Shown one piece after another: positions 1 to 11,354 of a DNA stretch of 64,000 bases (position 1 is its first letter; every line of letters begins with the position of its first letter). Position numbers and translations under genes: made by a program. The notes beneath the pieces are model-generated. The model had not been told where the DNA came from and made no database searches. It saw only the letters and a list, made by a program, of their open reading frames with translations. The stretch is taken from assembly GCF_004801305.1 (NCBI RefSeq), contig NZ_SSOD01000004.1, forward strand, positions 62,001 to 126,000, written 5' to 3'. The DNA is from Pseudothauera rhizosphaerae. Its GTDB lineage: Bacteria > Pseudomonadota > Gammaproteobacteria > Burkholderiales > Rhodocyclaceae.

Positions 1-14
1 ATTGCGGCGCGCGT

Positions 15-575
15 TCAGTGGGTTTCGAGCACGCGGGCGCGCTTGACGATCACGTGCTCGGCCGGGACGTTCTGGTGGAAGCCGACGTTGCGCACCGGCA
101 GCTTGCCGATCTTCTGCACCACGTCTAAACCCTGGGTGACCTTGCCGAACACCGCGTAGCCCCAGCCGTCGAAGGAAGGGTAGTCGAGGGATTCGTTGTT
201 CACCAGGTTGATGAAGAACTGCGAACTGGCCGAGTGCGGTGCCTGGGTGCGGGCCATGGCGATGGAGCCGGCAACGTTCTTGAGGCCATTCCTGGCCTCG
301 TTCTCGATCGGCGCGCGGGTCGTCTTCTGGTTCATCTGCGCGTCGAAACCGCCGCCCTGGACCATGAAGCCGTCGATCACGCGGTGGAACACGGTGCCGT
401 CGTAGTAGCCGCTGGAAACGTACTCCAGGAAGTTGGCCACGGTCTTGGGCGCCTTGTCGGGATAGAGCTCCAGCACGATGCGGCCCTGGGTGGTGTCGAG
501 TTCCACCTGAGGATTGGCGGCGCCGGCGGTGGCGATGCAACCGAGCAGGGCGAACAGGGCGAGCAGCTTCTTCAT
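15..575 (-). CDS. ppiA: Periplasmic peptidyl-prolyl cis-trans isomerase (cyclophilin)
   Basis: Catalyses cis-trans isomerisation of X-Pro bonds during folding of exported proteins. The 186-residue product starts with a Sec signal peptide (about 1-19, cleavage near TAGA|ANP), which places it in the periplasm. The cyclophilin core follows: FHRVIDGFMVQGG (63-75, catalytic Arg65), SIAMAR (104-109), SSQFFINL (117-124) and YAVFGKV (140-146). Length and motifs fit the bacterial PpiA group. It is the last gene of a minus-strand run after the L,D-transpeptidase-like gene, with a gap of about 40 bp. An AGAGG ribosome site lies 9-13 bases before the ATG. The family assignment is firm; client proteins are unknown. 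Confidence 0.95.
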   Translation of the reverse strand: MKKLLALFALLGCIATAGAANPQVELDTTQGRIVLELYPDKAPKTVANFLEYVSSGYYDGTVFHRVIDGFMVQGGGFDAQMNQKTTRAPIENEARNGLKNVAGSIAMARTQAPHSASSQFFINLVNNESLDYPSFDGWGYAVFGKVTQGLDVVQKIGKLPVRNVGFHQNVPAEHVIVKRARVLETH

Positions 576-615
576 CGGAAAGCCTCTTGCGGATTGCGGG
601 GATTCGGGATGGGGC

Positions 616-1833
616 TCAGACGCCGCCTTCGTAGACGACGCGCCACTGGCCGTCTTCCTTGGTCCAGTACTGGCGCTTGCGCATGGTGTCGGTATAGCCG
701 GCGCTGCGGTAGGTCTGTTCGAAGGTGACTTCCACCAGGGACTCTTCGCCGGGCTGGCGGAACATGCTCATCTTGCCGATCTCGACCTTGACCCAGTCGC
801 GCGCGTTCGCGACCCGCCGCTTGCGTGCCACCCACTCGGCGTAGCCCAGCTTGTCGCTGCGGAAGTCGCGCGAGTAGTGGGCCAGGTAGCGCTCTACGTC
901 CAGGCTTTCCCAATCGCTGCGCCAGGCCTCGATGGCGTCGTTGAGCGCGCTGCGTTCGGCCTGCCAGTCGTCGAGGGACAGCCATTCGATGTCGTTGCTG
1001 ATGATCACCGGGGTCAGGCCGGGCCGCACGAAGTTGCTCAGGCTGCTGAAGTCCTGGTTGGCCAGCACCACGCAGCCCTCGGAGGCGCGCGGCGGGCGGG
1101 CGTAGGTGTCGCTGGGCGTGCCGTGCAGCCAGATGCCGTAGCCGGTGCGGCCGAGGCGGCGGTCCCAGGTGTTGGGGTAGTTGATCGGGAAGGCGCCGCG
1201 GCCGTAGAAATCGGGCAGCTTGGCCGGGTCGATGAAGGAGGTGACGTGATAGACGCCCACCGGCGTCTTGTTGTCGCCTTCGAACTGCTTGGCCGAGCCG
1301 GCCTTGCCGTGGCTGGCGTAGTAGTCGGCGACGAAGCGCGGCTTGCCGTCTTCGTTGCGGTACACGTACAGCCGGGCGCGCTGCGTATCGACCACCACCG
1401 CATACTCCTGCTCGGGGCCCATCTGCAGCAGATAGCGCGGCACGTAGTCGGTTGCGCCCGGCCGTTCGCGGTAGGCGCGCAGGCGGGCGCTAGCCTCGTC
1501 GCGCAGTTCCTGCAGGCGTTCGTCCGGCGCGCTGGCGTTGCCGAAGGTGGAGATCGGCTGGGAGCGGGCGAGCAGCAGGTCGCCGCGGATGAGGTGGGCG
1601 AGGCGGAAGTTCGGATAGGCCTGCAGCAGGACCTGGGTGCGGTCCAGCGCGGCGTCCAGGCGGTTGGCCTCGATCTCGGCGAAGATCTGCCGCAGCGCGG
1701 CTTCCGGTCCGGCATCGGAGATCCGCCGGTCCTCGGGAGCGGCACAGGCCAGGCCGGCGCCCACGGCGACGGCCAGCATGCCGACCACGTGCGCGAGGCG
1801 GCGACGGGCGCTATCGGCCTTGATCCGTTTCAT
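616..1833 (-). CDS. L,D-transpeptidase (YkuD-fold) protein with C-terminal NTF2-like domain
   Basis: Probable periplasmic peptidoglycan-modifying enzyme of 405 residues. An N-terminal hydrophobic stretch (about 14-31) looks like a signal sequence. A helical region of about 100 residues follows, then the YkuD catalytic domain (about 144-280) with His238 (LHGTP) and the nucleophile Cys254 in SEGCVV; the family more often has SHGC here. Residues about 297-405 form an NTF2/SnoaL-like domain homologous to the end of the neighbouring TPR protein. The start codon overlaps the TPR stop by 4 bases (ATGA), so the two are translationally coupled. The reaction could be cross-linking, lipoprotein attachment or its reversal; the sequence does not decide. 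Confidence 0.88.
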   Translation of the reverse strand: MKRIKADSARRRLAHVVGMLAVAVGAGLACAAPEDRRISDAGPEAALRQIFAEIEANRLDAALDRTQVLLQAYPNFRLAHLIRGDLLLARSQPISTFGNASAPDERLQELRDEASARLRAYRERPGATDYVPRYLLQMGPEQEYAVVVDTQRARLYVYRNEDGKPRFVADYYASHGKAGSAKQFEGDNKTPVGVYHVTSFIDPAKLPDFYGRGAFPINYPNTWDRRLGRTGYGIWLHGTPSDTYARPPRASEGCVVLANQDFSSLSNFVRPGLTPVIISNDIEWLSLDDWQAERSALNDAIEAWRSDWESLDVERYLAHYSRDFRSDKLGYAEWVARKRRVANARDWVKVEIGKMSMFRQPGEESLVEVTFEQTYRSAGYTDTMRKRQYWTKEDGQWRVVYEGGV

Positions 1834-2972
1834 TTTCCGACCGTCTCCCGGGCGATGCGCCAGCGGTCCCCACGGCGGACCAGTTCCAGAATCTTGATGG
1901 TGTTGGCCTTGTAGTTCGAAGCGCGATAGCGCTGCAGAAAGCGGACCTCGGCGCGCTCGCCGTCGATGCGGACCCGCGGATTATCGATTTCCACGCTGAT
2001 GCTGGCTGGTCGGGCGATGCGCTGGCGGCGTTCGTTTTCCCAATCGCTGCGCGCCCGCCCGCCCGGCACCTCGAAATCCTTGTCGTAGGCGGCGAGATAG
2101 CGGTCCACTTCCTTGCCTGCCCAGGCCGCGGCCCAGGATTGGACGGCGGCGAGCACCGCGTCCGTCTGCCCGGTCTCGGCGGCGGGCTTTGCGGCCGCCG
2201 GCGTCTGGACCGCGGCGGCCGTAGCGGTGGGCGGAGGTGCGGCTGGCGCGGCGCTCGCAGGTTTGGCCGGCAGCGCGCTCGACGCGACCGGTTCGGCGGC
2301 TGCGGGCGCTTGCGCCGGGCGGGCAGCAGGCGCAGCGCCGGGGGCGGGAGAGGCCGCCGCGGCCGGTTTCGCGGGGGCGGGCTTGGCGGATACCGGCTGT
2401 GCGGGTGCCGGCGTGGCGCTGGCCACGCTGAGCGGGGGCGTGGCGGCGGGTTCCAGCGTGCGGATGAGCGCCAGTGGCGGTTGCGTGGACCATTGGCCGG
2501 TACCTTGTCCGGCATCCAGCTTCAGGGCGCGATCATAGGCCTCGCTGGCCAGCCGGGCGTAGAGGTCGCCCAGGTTGGCGTGGGCGGTGGCATAGCTCGG
2601 GTGGGTGCGGATCGCCTGTTCGAGCGCGGTGCGCGCCTTGTCGTAGTCGCGCTGGCGGGCGTAGAGCACGGCCAGGTTGTTGTACGGCTCGGGCAGGTTC
2701 GGGAAATCCTCGGTGAGCTTGCGGAACACGGCGATCGCCTCGGCCGGACGGTCGAGCTCGGCCAGCGCGATGCCGCGCAGGAAACGCGCTTCGGCGTTGC
2801 GCGGATCGGCGGCGATCAGGCGGTCGGCGATGACGAGCGCGCGTTCATGCTGGCCACGCTGCAGCAGGTCGCTGACTTCGCGGTTGTCGTTGGCGGCACG
2901 TGCGGTGGTCGAAAAACCGAGCGCCACCACGACGGCCAGTGCGCCCAGCGCGGCAGAGGCACGGATTCTCAT
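1830..2972 (-). CDS. Exported TPR protein with Ala/Pro linker and C-terminal NTF2-like domain
   Basis: A 380-residue secreted or periplasmic protein of unknown specific role. A signal peptide ends near ARA|ANDN (26/27). About 3-4 TPR units follow (about 30-165), then a low-complexity Ala/Pro/Lys linker (about 170-275) and a C-terminal NTF2-like domain (about 278-380). The domain's opening ([21 protein letters not shown]) matches the L,D-transpeptidase's (AIEAWRSDWESLDVERYLAHY). First gene of an operon with that enzyme, so it probably recruits or positions it at the cell wall (inference). It diverges from cysS. Confidence 0.85.
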   Translation of the reverse strand: MRIRASAALGALAVVVALGFSTTARAANDNREVSDLLQRGQHERALVIADRLIAADPRNAEARFLRGIALAELDRPAEAIAVFRKLTEDFPNLPEPYNNLAVLYARQRDYDKARTALEQAIRTHPSYATAHANLGDLYARLASEAYDRALKLDAGQGTGQWSTQPPLALIRTLEPAATPPLSVASATPAPAQPVSAKPAPAKPAAAASPAPGAAPAARPAQAPAAAEPVASSALPAKPASAAPAAPPPTATAAAVQTPAAAKPAAETGQTDAVLAAVQSWAAAWAGKEVDRYLAAYDKDFEVPGGRARSDWENERRQRIARPASISVEIDNPRVRIDGERAEVRFLQRYRASNYKANTIKILELVRRGDRWRIARETVGK

Positions 2973-2976
2973 GTAC

Positions 2977-2982
2977 TATAAT
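2977..2982 (+). promoter_or_regulatory. Candidate -10 box for cysS
   Basis: A perfect TATAAT lies about 200 bp before the cysS ATG in the divergent region. No convincing -35 hexamer sits 16-18 bp upstream, so this is only a candidate. If used, the transcript would carry a leader of about 195 nt containing the hairpin at 3093-3120. Confidence 0.35.
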
Positions 2983-3092
2983 GCATTGATTTTCGGGGGG
3001 CATGTCCCTGCAACTCAGCGGGCGATTCTACCAATAACCCTCGATATCCCACAATCGAGCCGCAGCGGCCCCCGGGTCGCCCCGCGGCACAG

Positions 3093-3120
3093 GCGGGTCC
3101 GCGGTCGGACCCGCTTTTTT
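3093..3120 (+). terminator. Intrinsic-terminator-like hairpin in the cysS leader
   Basis: A perfect 9-bp stem GCGGGTCCG/CGGACCCGC with a 4-base loop is followed directly by six T. It lies 64 bp upstream of the cysS start and has the form of a rho-independent terminator. No plus-strand gene ends just upstream, so it would act on the cysS leader itself, as an attenuator or a block to stray transcription. A second, weaker CGGCCG...CGGCCG pairing followed by six T lies at about 3137-3171. Confidence 0.6.
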
Positions 3121-3183
3121 ACGGCCAGTTCTCAAGCGGCCGGCGGTACTGCGGTGGTGCGGCCGGTTTTTTCGGAAGATGTC

Positions 3184-4569
3184 ATGCTCTCGCTTCACAA
3201 TTCACTGACGAAAAAGAAGGAAGGTTTCACTCCCATCGAACCCGGCAAGGTCCGCATGTACGTGTGCGGCATGACTGTCTACGACTACTGCCATCTCGGC
3301 CACGCGCGCGTGATGGTGGTGTTCGACATGGTGGCGCGCTGGCTGCGCGCGAGCGGCTACCAGGTCACCTACGTGCGCAACATCACCGACATCGACGACA
3401 AGATCATCCGCCGCGCGGCCGAGAAGGGCGAGTCCATCCGCAGCCTGACCGACTGCTTCATCGCCGCCATGCACGAGGACGCCGCCGCGCTGGGCGTGCT
3501 GCGGCCGGATTTCGAGCCCCGCGCCACCGATTACGTGGCGCAGATGCAGCAGATCATCGACAAGCTGCAGAAGAACGGCCTGGCCTACGTGGCCGCCAAC
3601 CGCGACGTGTGCTACTCGGTGCGCAAGTTCCGCGGCTACGGCAAGCTTTCCGGCAAGTCGCTGGACGAACTGCGTGCCGGGGAGCGGGTGGACGTGGCGG
3701 CGGACAAGCACGATCCGCTCGACTTCGTGCTGTGGAAGCATGCGCGCGAGGACGAGCCGGCGGAGGCCAAGTGGGCCTCGCCCTGGGGGACGGGGCGGCC
3801 GGGCTGGCACATCGAGTGCTCGGCGATGAGCTCGGAGCTGCTGGGCGAGCACTTCGACATCCACGGCGGCGGCCAGGATCTGCAGTTCCCGCACCATGAG
3901 AACGAGATCGCCCAGTCCGAGGGTGCGCACGGCCACACTTTCGTGAACTACTGGATGCACAACGGCTTCGTGCGTGTGGACGACGAGAAGATGTCCAAGT
4001 CCCTGGGCAACTTCTTCACCATCCGCGAAGTTCTGAAGAAGTACGACCCGGAGGTGGTGCGCTTCTTCATCCTGCGTGCCCATTACCGCAGTCCGCTGAA
4101 CTATTCCGACGCCCATCTCGACGACGCGCGGCAGGCGCTGACCCGCCTGTACACGGCCCTTAAGAACGTGCCGCCGACGCCAGCGACGGCGGTGGACTGG
4201 GATGAGTCCCATGCGCAGCGCTTCAAGGCGGCGATGGACGACGACTTCAACACGGCCGAGGCGGTGGCGGTGCTGTTCGAGTTGGCCAACGAGGTCAACC
4301 GGAGTGCGTCGGGCACGCTGGCCGGCCAGTTGAAGGCGCTGGGCGGCGTGCTTGGCCTGCTCGAACGCGACCCGGTGGCCTTCCTGCAGGGCGGTGGGGC
4401 GGGTGGTGACACCGGCGAGGCGGCCGCGATCGAGGCCCAGATCGCCGCCCGTGCGGCGGCGAAGAAGGCGAAGAACTATGCCGAGGCCGACCGCATCCGC
4501 GCCGAACTGGCGGCGCGCGGCATCGTGCTGGAGGATACGGCGCAGGGCACGACCTGGCGCCGTGCCTGA
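3184..4569 (+). CDS. cysS: Cysteinyl-tRNA synthetase
   Basis: Charges tRNA-Cys with cysteine in the cytoplasm. The 461-residue length is normal for the family. Class I signatures are present: HLGH (37-40, the HIGH motif), KMSKS (269-273), and Cys28 of the zinc site in YVCGMTVYD. The ATG at 3184 gives the standard N-terminus ([15 protein letters not shown]) and has GGAAG 5-9 bases upstream; the longer upstream reading frame is not used. The gene converges on the binding-protein gene across a strong hairpin at 4580-4606. Confidence 0.97.
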   Translation: MLSLHNSLTKKKEGFTPIEPGKVRMYVCGMTVYDYCHLGHARVMVVFDMVARWLRASGYQVTYVRNITDIDDKIIRRAAEKGESIRSLTDCFIAAMHEDAAALGVLRPDFEPRATDYVAQMQQIIDKLQKNGLAYVAANRDVCYSVRKFRGYGKLSGKSLDELRAGERVDVAADKHDPLDFVLWKHAREDEPAEAKWASPWGTGRPGWHIECSAMSSELLGEHFDIHGGGQDLQFPHHENEIAQSEGAHGHTFVNYWMHNGFVRVDDEKMSKSLGNFFTIREVLKKYDPEVVRFFILRAHYRSPLNYSDAHLDDARQALTRLYTALKNVPPTPATAVDWDESHAQRFKAAMDDDFNTAEAVAVLFELANEVNRSASGTLAGQLKALGGVLGLLERDPVAFLQGGGAGGDTGEAAAIEAQIAARAAAKKAKNYAEADRIRAELAARGIVLEDTAQGTTWRRA

Positions 4570-4579
4570 CGCGTGAAGA

Positions 4580-4606
4580 GCGGGATGCCCGTGCAGGGCA
4601 TCCCGC
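4580..4606. terminator. Bidirectional hairpin between cysS and the binding-protein gene
   Basis: A perfect 11-bp stem GCGGGATGCCC/GGGCATCCCGC with a 5-base loop lies between two convergent genes. There is no T-run on either side, so it may help termination or stabilise 3' ends without being a classical intrinsic terminator. Confidence 0.6.
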
Positions 4607-4615
4607 CGACGGGCC

Positions 4616-5755
4616 TCAGCGCGTGAAGCTGCCGCGGCTGATGATGCTCAGGTCCACGAAGTCGAGGGCGACGTGGCGGCGCGGCGAGAACTGCAGGCGC
4701 AGGCCGCCCGCGTCCCAGTTGCCCAGATCCTGCAGCGCGTCGATCAGCCGGTCGCGGTTCAGCTCGCGGCCGGCCCGGCGCAGGGCCTCGGCGAAGGTCT
4801 TGGCGGCGAGATAACCTTCCAGCGCGGTGTAGGAATAGGACTGGCCCGCCTGCTCGGCCGCGCGGCGATAGTCGCGCACCACGGCGTGGTCGATGCGGAA
4901 GGGCGAGGGCACGACCTGGGCAATCACCAGGCCGTGGGCGTCTTCGCCCAGTTCGCGGATCAGTTGCTGGGCGCTAATGACCGACAGGCCGTAGAGCATC
5001 GGGCGTGCTTCGGTCGTCTGCAGGGCACGCATGAAGGCGGCAGAGCTGTTGCCGGCCGTCACCAGGATCAGGGCCGCGGGGTTGGCGGCGACCACGCGGC
5101 GGGCCGACTCGCCGGCGTCCGCACCGCCGGAAGCGATGCTGGAAACCACGGCGGGCCTCAGCTTGTGCCGGGCGAGCGCCTTCTCGGCGGCGTCCAGGCC
5201 GGCCTGGCCGAAGGGGTCGGCGTGATGCACGACGCCGATCGACTGCACGCCGATGTTCACCAGGTGCGACACCATCGCCTCGATCTCCTGCCCGTAGGAT
5301 GCGCGCAGGTGGAAGACGTAGGGGTTGAGCGGCTCGCGCAGCATGTCGGCGCCGGTGTAGGGCGCGAAGAAGGGCACCTTGGCGCGGGTGGCCACCGGAA
5401 TCATCTGCAGGCTGGGGCCGGTGCCGAAGCAGCCGAAGAGGGCGAACACGCCCTCCTTGTCGATCAGCGCGGCGGCATTGGCGGCCGCTTTTTCCGGGCT
5501 GTATTCGTCGTCCAGGGTGAGCAGCGCGACGCGCCGCCCATTGACGCCGCCCTTGCCGTTCAGTTCGTCGAAGTACAGGGTGGCGCCGGACAGATACTCC
5601 CGGTTCAGTTCGGCCAGCGGGCCGCTGAGCGCACCGGAGTGGCCGAGCAGGATGGTGTCCGCGGTGACTCCCTGTTGCGCCATGGCCGGCGCGGTGGGGA
5701 GCAGGGCGGTCAGACCGATCAGGGCGGTCCATGCGAGGGTGCGCAGCGGGGTCAT
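4616..5755 (-). CDS. ABC transporter periplasmic substrate-binding protein (branched-chain amino acid/LivK type)
   Basis: Binds a small organic solute, of amino-acid, amide or aromatic-acid type, in the periplasm for an ABC importer. The 379-residue product has a signal peptide (about 1-27, ending PAMA|QQG) and a type I periplasmic binding fold (ILLGHSGALSGPLAELNREY near the N-terminus, FAPYTGADMLR in the middle). The ATG at 5755 is preceded by GGAG and starts the signal peptide; an in-frame extension upstream is not credible. No permease or ATPase gene lies nearby, so it is an orphan binding protein whose ligand cannot be read from sequence. It could instead serve as a sensor input. Confidence 0.85.
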   Translation of the reverse strand: MTPLRTLAWTALIGLTALLPTAPAMAQQGVTADTILLGHSGALSGPLAELNREYLSGATLYFDELNGKGGVNGRRVALLTLDDEYSPEKAAANAAALIDKEGVFALFGCFGTGPSLQMIPVATRAKVPFFAPYTGADMLREPLNPYVFHLRASYGQEIEAMVSHLVNIGVQSIGVVHHADPFGQAGLDAAEKALARHKLRPAVVSSIASGGADAGESARRVVAANPAALILVTAGNSSAAFMRALQTTEARPMLYGLSVISAQQLIRELGEDAHGLVIAQVVPSPFRIDHAVVRDYRRAAEQAGQSYSYTALEGYLAAKTFAEALRRAGRELNRDRLIDALQDLGNWDAGGLRLQFSPRRHVALDFVDLSIISRGSFTR

Positions 5756-5917
5756 GCGGTCTCCGTGTCTCTTGTCCAATGGTGGGTGGAGCGGCGGTGC
5801 CCGGCATGGCGCCGAAAGCTTTGGCATATGCGGCGTCGGTCGCCGTCTGTACATCTCCACGTGGCCGCGAGTATACCCAAGAACCGGCGCATTGGCATTG
5901 CACCATGCCAGAAGAAT

Positions 5918-5954
5918 GGGCCAGCGCTCCCGCCGGATGCGGAAGCGCCGGCCC
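5918..5954 (-). terminator. Candidate terminator downstream of dnaJ
   Basis: On the minus strand GGGCC-GCGCT... pairs with ...AGCGC-GGCCC (one bulged base on each side) around a short loop. The hairpin is followed by ATTCTTCTGG, which is T-rich for this genome. It lies 28 bases after the dnaJ stop. Confidence 0.45.
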
Positions 5955-5981
5955 ACGGGGACCGGTCGGTGACGCCCCGGG

Positions 5982-7106
<1,125 letters not shown>

Positions 7107-7136
7107 GGTGGCTCGTTCAGGCTGAATTCATGCAAA

Positions 7137-7179
7137 GGCCGAACCCGCGCCGGAGGGGCGCTCCGGCAGGGGTTCGGCC
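7137..7179 (-). other. Nested hairpin between dnaK and dnaJ
   Basis: Outer stem GGCCGAACCC/GGGTTCGGCC (10 bp) encloses a second perfect stem GCCGGAG/CTCCGGC (7 bp). On the minus strand it is followed by only three T. It may act as a partial terminator, a processing site or an mRNA stabiliser setting the DnaK:DnaJ ratio. Confidence 0.55.
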
Positions 7180-7204
7180 AGCGGGTTGCCGCCCGGCGGG
7201 GCGC

Positions 7205-9133
<1,929 letters not shown>

Positions 9134-9193
9134 GTCTGATGTCCTTCAGGTTCCTGGATGTTGGCGGCCGCGGCGGCGGCCGACTTGTTCCGA

Positions 9194-9221
9194 ATATGGG
9201 GTGCGCCCGCGGGCTTTCAAG
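9194..9221 (-). promoter_or_regulatory. Sigma-32 (RpoH) promoter for dnaK
   Basis: On the minus strand CTTGAAA, a 13-base spacer and CCCCATAT match the heat-shock sigma-factor consensus at all key positions. The site is about 60 bp before the dnaK ATG. The -35 also forms part of a small inverted repeat, GGGCTT-TC-AAGCCC (9211-9224). Confidence 0.85.
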
Positions 9222-9236
9222 CCCGGTGCGGCGCCG

Positions 9237-9818
9237 TTACTGGGCCTTGGCCACCATGACCAGCGCCGGGCGCAGCACGCGTTCGTGCAGCAGGTAGCCC
9301 TTCTGCAGCACGTTGATCACGGTGTTCGGCTCGGCATCCGATTCGAGGGCGCCGATGGCCTGGTGCTTGTTCGGGTCGAATTTCTGCCCGAGCGGGTTCT
9401 CCTCGGTCAGGCTGGCGCTTTCGAAGGCGCCGGCCAGTTGCTTGAGGGTGAGTTCAACCCCTTCGCGCAGCTTCTCCAGCGTCTGGTTCTCGGTGGCGAG
9501 CGCGGCTTCGAGGCTGTCCTTGACCGGCAGTATCGCACCGGCGAACTTTTCGGCGGCGAACTTGGAGGCCTTGGCGATGTCCTCCTGCGCGCGGCGGCGC
9601 ACGTTCTCGGTCTCGGCCTTGGCACGCAGCCAGGCGTCGTGGTGTTCGGCGGCCTTCAGTTCGGCCTGGCGCAGGCTCTCCTCCAGGCTCGGCAAGGTGT
9701 CGGTGCGGCCCTCCGGCGTGCCGGCTGCGCCCTCCGCCGCCGTCTGTGCCGCGGCATCGGAATGGTTTTCGAGGGTTTCACCGGATTGCGGCACCTTGTT
9801 CTGCTCCTGCATCGTCAT
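9237..9818 (-). CDS. grpE: Nucleotide-exchange factor GrpE
   Basis: Exchanges ADP for ATP on DnaK. The 193-residue product has an acidic, disordered N-terminus (about 1-45), a long coiled-coil helix (about 46-90, with [16 protein letters not shown]) and a compact beta wing ending in [19 protein letters not shown], the family signature. Translation could start at Met1 or Met3. It is the first gene of the heat-shock cluster, has its own sigma-32 promoter and is divergent from the Ser/Thr kinase gene. Confidence 0.97.
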   Translation of the reverse strand: MTMQEQNKVPQSGETLENHSDAAAQTAAEGAAGTPEGRTDTLPSLEESLRQAELKAAEHHDAWLRAKAETENVRRRAQEDIAKASKFAAEKFAGAILPVKDSLEAALATENQTLEKLREGVELTLKQLAGAFESASLTEENPLGQKFDPNKHQAIGALESDAEPNTVINVLQKGYLLHERVLRPALVMVAKAQ

Positions 9819-9846
9819 CGACTCCCTTTGCTCACGATGGAACGCA

Positions 9847-9874
9847 AGCTTGGGGCGAGGGGCGGTATTTCAAG
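9847..9874 (-). promoter_or_regulatory. Sigma-32 (RpoH) promoter for grpE
   Basis: On the minus strand CTTGAAA, a 12-base spacer and CCCCAAGCT resemble the RpoH consensus, with one mismatch in the -10 core. The site ends about 28 bp before the grpE start. Confidence 0.75.
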
Positions 9875-9910
9875 AGGGCGGCGCGGCTTTTTTTCGATTT
9901 CCGCCACCAG

Positions 9911-9938
9911 TTGGCACGATCCGGCCCGCTCGTGCCAA
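9911..9938. promoter_or_regulatory. CIRCE-like inverted repeat between grpE and the kinase gene
   Basis: Perfect 9-bp arms TTGGCACGA and TCGTGCCAA are separated by 10 bases. The outer bases resemble the HrcA operator CIRCE (TTAGCACTC-N9-GAGTGCTAA), and hrcA lies 4 kb away. The spacer is one base longer than the consensus and the inner arm bases differ, so HrcA binding is only a possibility. The site is 37 bp from the kinase start and upstream of the grpE promoter. Confidence 0.45.
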
Positions 9939-9975
9939 AATGGATTAGATTCGGGGTGACGAGCCTGCGCCGCAC

Positions 9976-11340
9976 ATGAGCAACGTTCCGCAGAACATAG
10001 GGAAGTACCGCATCGTTCGCGAAATCGGGCGCGGCGCGACGGCCATCGTCTATCTCGCGGAGAACCCCGCCTATCCGGAGCCGGTGGCGCTCAAGCACGT
10101 GCAGTTCGCCGATAAGGCGAAGGACGAGGCCAAGTGGAACCGCCGCCTGGTCAAGCTGCTGAAGGCGGAGAAGGCGGTCGCCTCCCGCCTCGACCATCCG
10201 AACATCATCCGCATCTTCGAGGCGGTGATCGAGCCCGAGCAGGCCTTCGTGGTCATGGAGTATTTCCCCGGCTGGTCGCTGGAACGCTTCTGCTCCTTCG
10301 AACGCCTGCTGCCCGTGCATCGCACCATCAGCATCGTCTTCAAGTGCTGCATGGCGCTGGACTACGCCTACCGCAACGGCATCGTGCACCGGGACATCAA
10401 GCCGGCCAACATCCTGGTGGACGAGCACGATAACGTGAAGATCACCGACTTCGGCCTGGCGCTGAACGTGGACAAGAAGGTCGATACCGACTCGACCTTC
10501 ATCATGGGCGTGGGCTCGCCGGCCTACATGAGCCCGGAGCAGATCAAGAACTACCCCCTCAACCAGAAGACCGACCTCTATTCCCTCGGCGTGGTCCTCT
10601 TCCACATGCTCACCGGGCGCCTGCCCTTCCGTGCCGGCAACCCGGCCCAGTTGATCTACAAGATCATCAACGCCGACCCGCCCTCGGTGTCGCAGATCAA
10701 CCCGGATGTGCCCGAGCAGATGGACGCGGTGATCCGCAAGGCGCTGGAGAAGGACCTGTACTCGCGCTACAAGAACGGTGCCGAGTTCGCCAAGGATCTG
10801 TCCGCGGTGCGCTACAAGATTCTCGACGACAAGTACGTGCCGCCGGACACCAGCCGCTTCTCCATGCTGCGCCGGCAGGTTTTCTTTACCGAGTTCGACG
10901 ACATCGAGGTGTGGGAGGTGCTGCGCATCTGCGCCTGGCGCAAGGTGGACGAATTCACCACGCTGATGCGCGAGGGCGACGCGGACCAGCGCTTCGGCCT
11001 TTTGCTGGAAGGCGAGATCGAACTGTCGGTGAAGGACCGCAAGCTGACCACGCTGGGGCCGGGCGAGGTCTTCGGCGAAACCGCGTGGATGGACCAGCGC
11101 GATCACCGCCAGCAACTGAGCGCGGTCGCCACCAAGCCCTGCACCTACCTGGAAATCAACCCCGCGGCGCTCGCACTGGCGACCGACGAAGTGCGCGAGC
11201 TGTTCCGCAACCAGTTGTCCACCGTCGCGGTGCAGCGCCTGGGTGAGCTGGCCAGGCGGCTGGCGGAAGGGGCCGAGCCGGCCACGCGCGGAAACTACAC
11301 CGCCACCGGCGGGCTGGACCTGCAACTGGTCGAGGACTGA
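9976..11340 (+). CDS. Ser/Thr protein kinase with C-terminal cyclic-nucleotide-binding-like domain
   Basis: A Hanks-type kinase of 454 residues with no membrane segment, so probably cytoplasmic. Kinase motifs are intact: glycine loop IGRGATAIVY (17-26), Lys40, HRDIKPANIL (138-147, catalytic Asp140), DFG (158-160) and SPE (186-188). Residues about 305-425 resemble a cyclic-nucleotide-binding beta-barrel (EGEIELSV, GPGEVFGE 361-368). The phosphate-binding cassette lacks the usual Arg-Ala after the loop, so nucleotide binding is doubtful. The gene is divergent from grpE, hinting at a stress link, and the palindrome at 9911-9938 lies before it. Substrates are unknown. Confidence 0.9.
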   Translation: MSNVPQNIGKYRIVREIGRGATAIVYLAENPAYPEPVALKHVQFADKAKDEAKWNRRLVKLLKAEKAVASRLDHPNIIRIFEAVIEPEQAFVVMEYFPGWSLERFCSFERLLPVHRTISIVFKCCMALDYAYRNGIVHRDIKPANILVDEHDNVKITDFGLALNVDKKVDTDSTFIMGVGSPAYMSPEQIKNYPLNQKTDLYSLGVVLFHMLTGRLPFRAGNPAQLIYKIINADPPSVSQINPDVPEQMDAVIRKALEKDLYSRYKNGAEFAKDLSAVRYKILDDKYVPPDTSRFSMLRRQVFFTEFDDIEVWEVLRICAWRKVDEFTTLMREGDADQRFGLLLEGEIELSVKDRKLTTLGPGEVFGETAWMDQRDHRQQLSAVATKPCTYLEINPAALALATDEVRELFRNQLSTVAVQRLGELARRLAEGAEPATRGNYTATGGLDLQLVED

Positions 11341-11354
11341 ACGGTCTTCCCGTT

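Noticed and set aside
9911-9938. Sigma-54 promoter reading of TTGGCACG
   Set aside because: The GG and GC elements do not have the required 10-base spacing on either strand; the perfect symmetry favours an operator.
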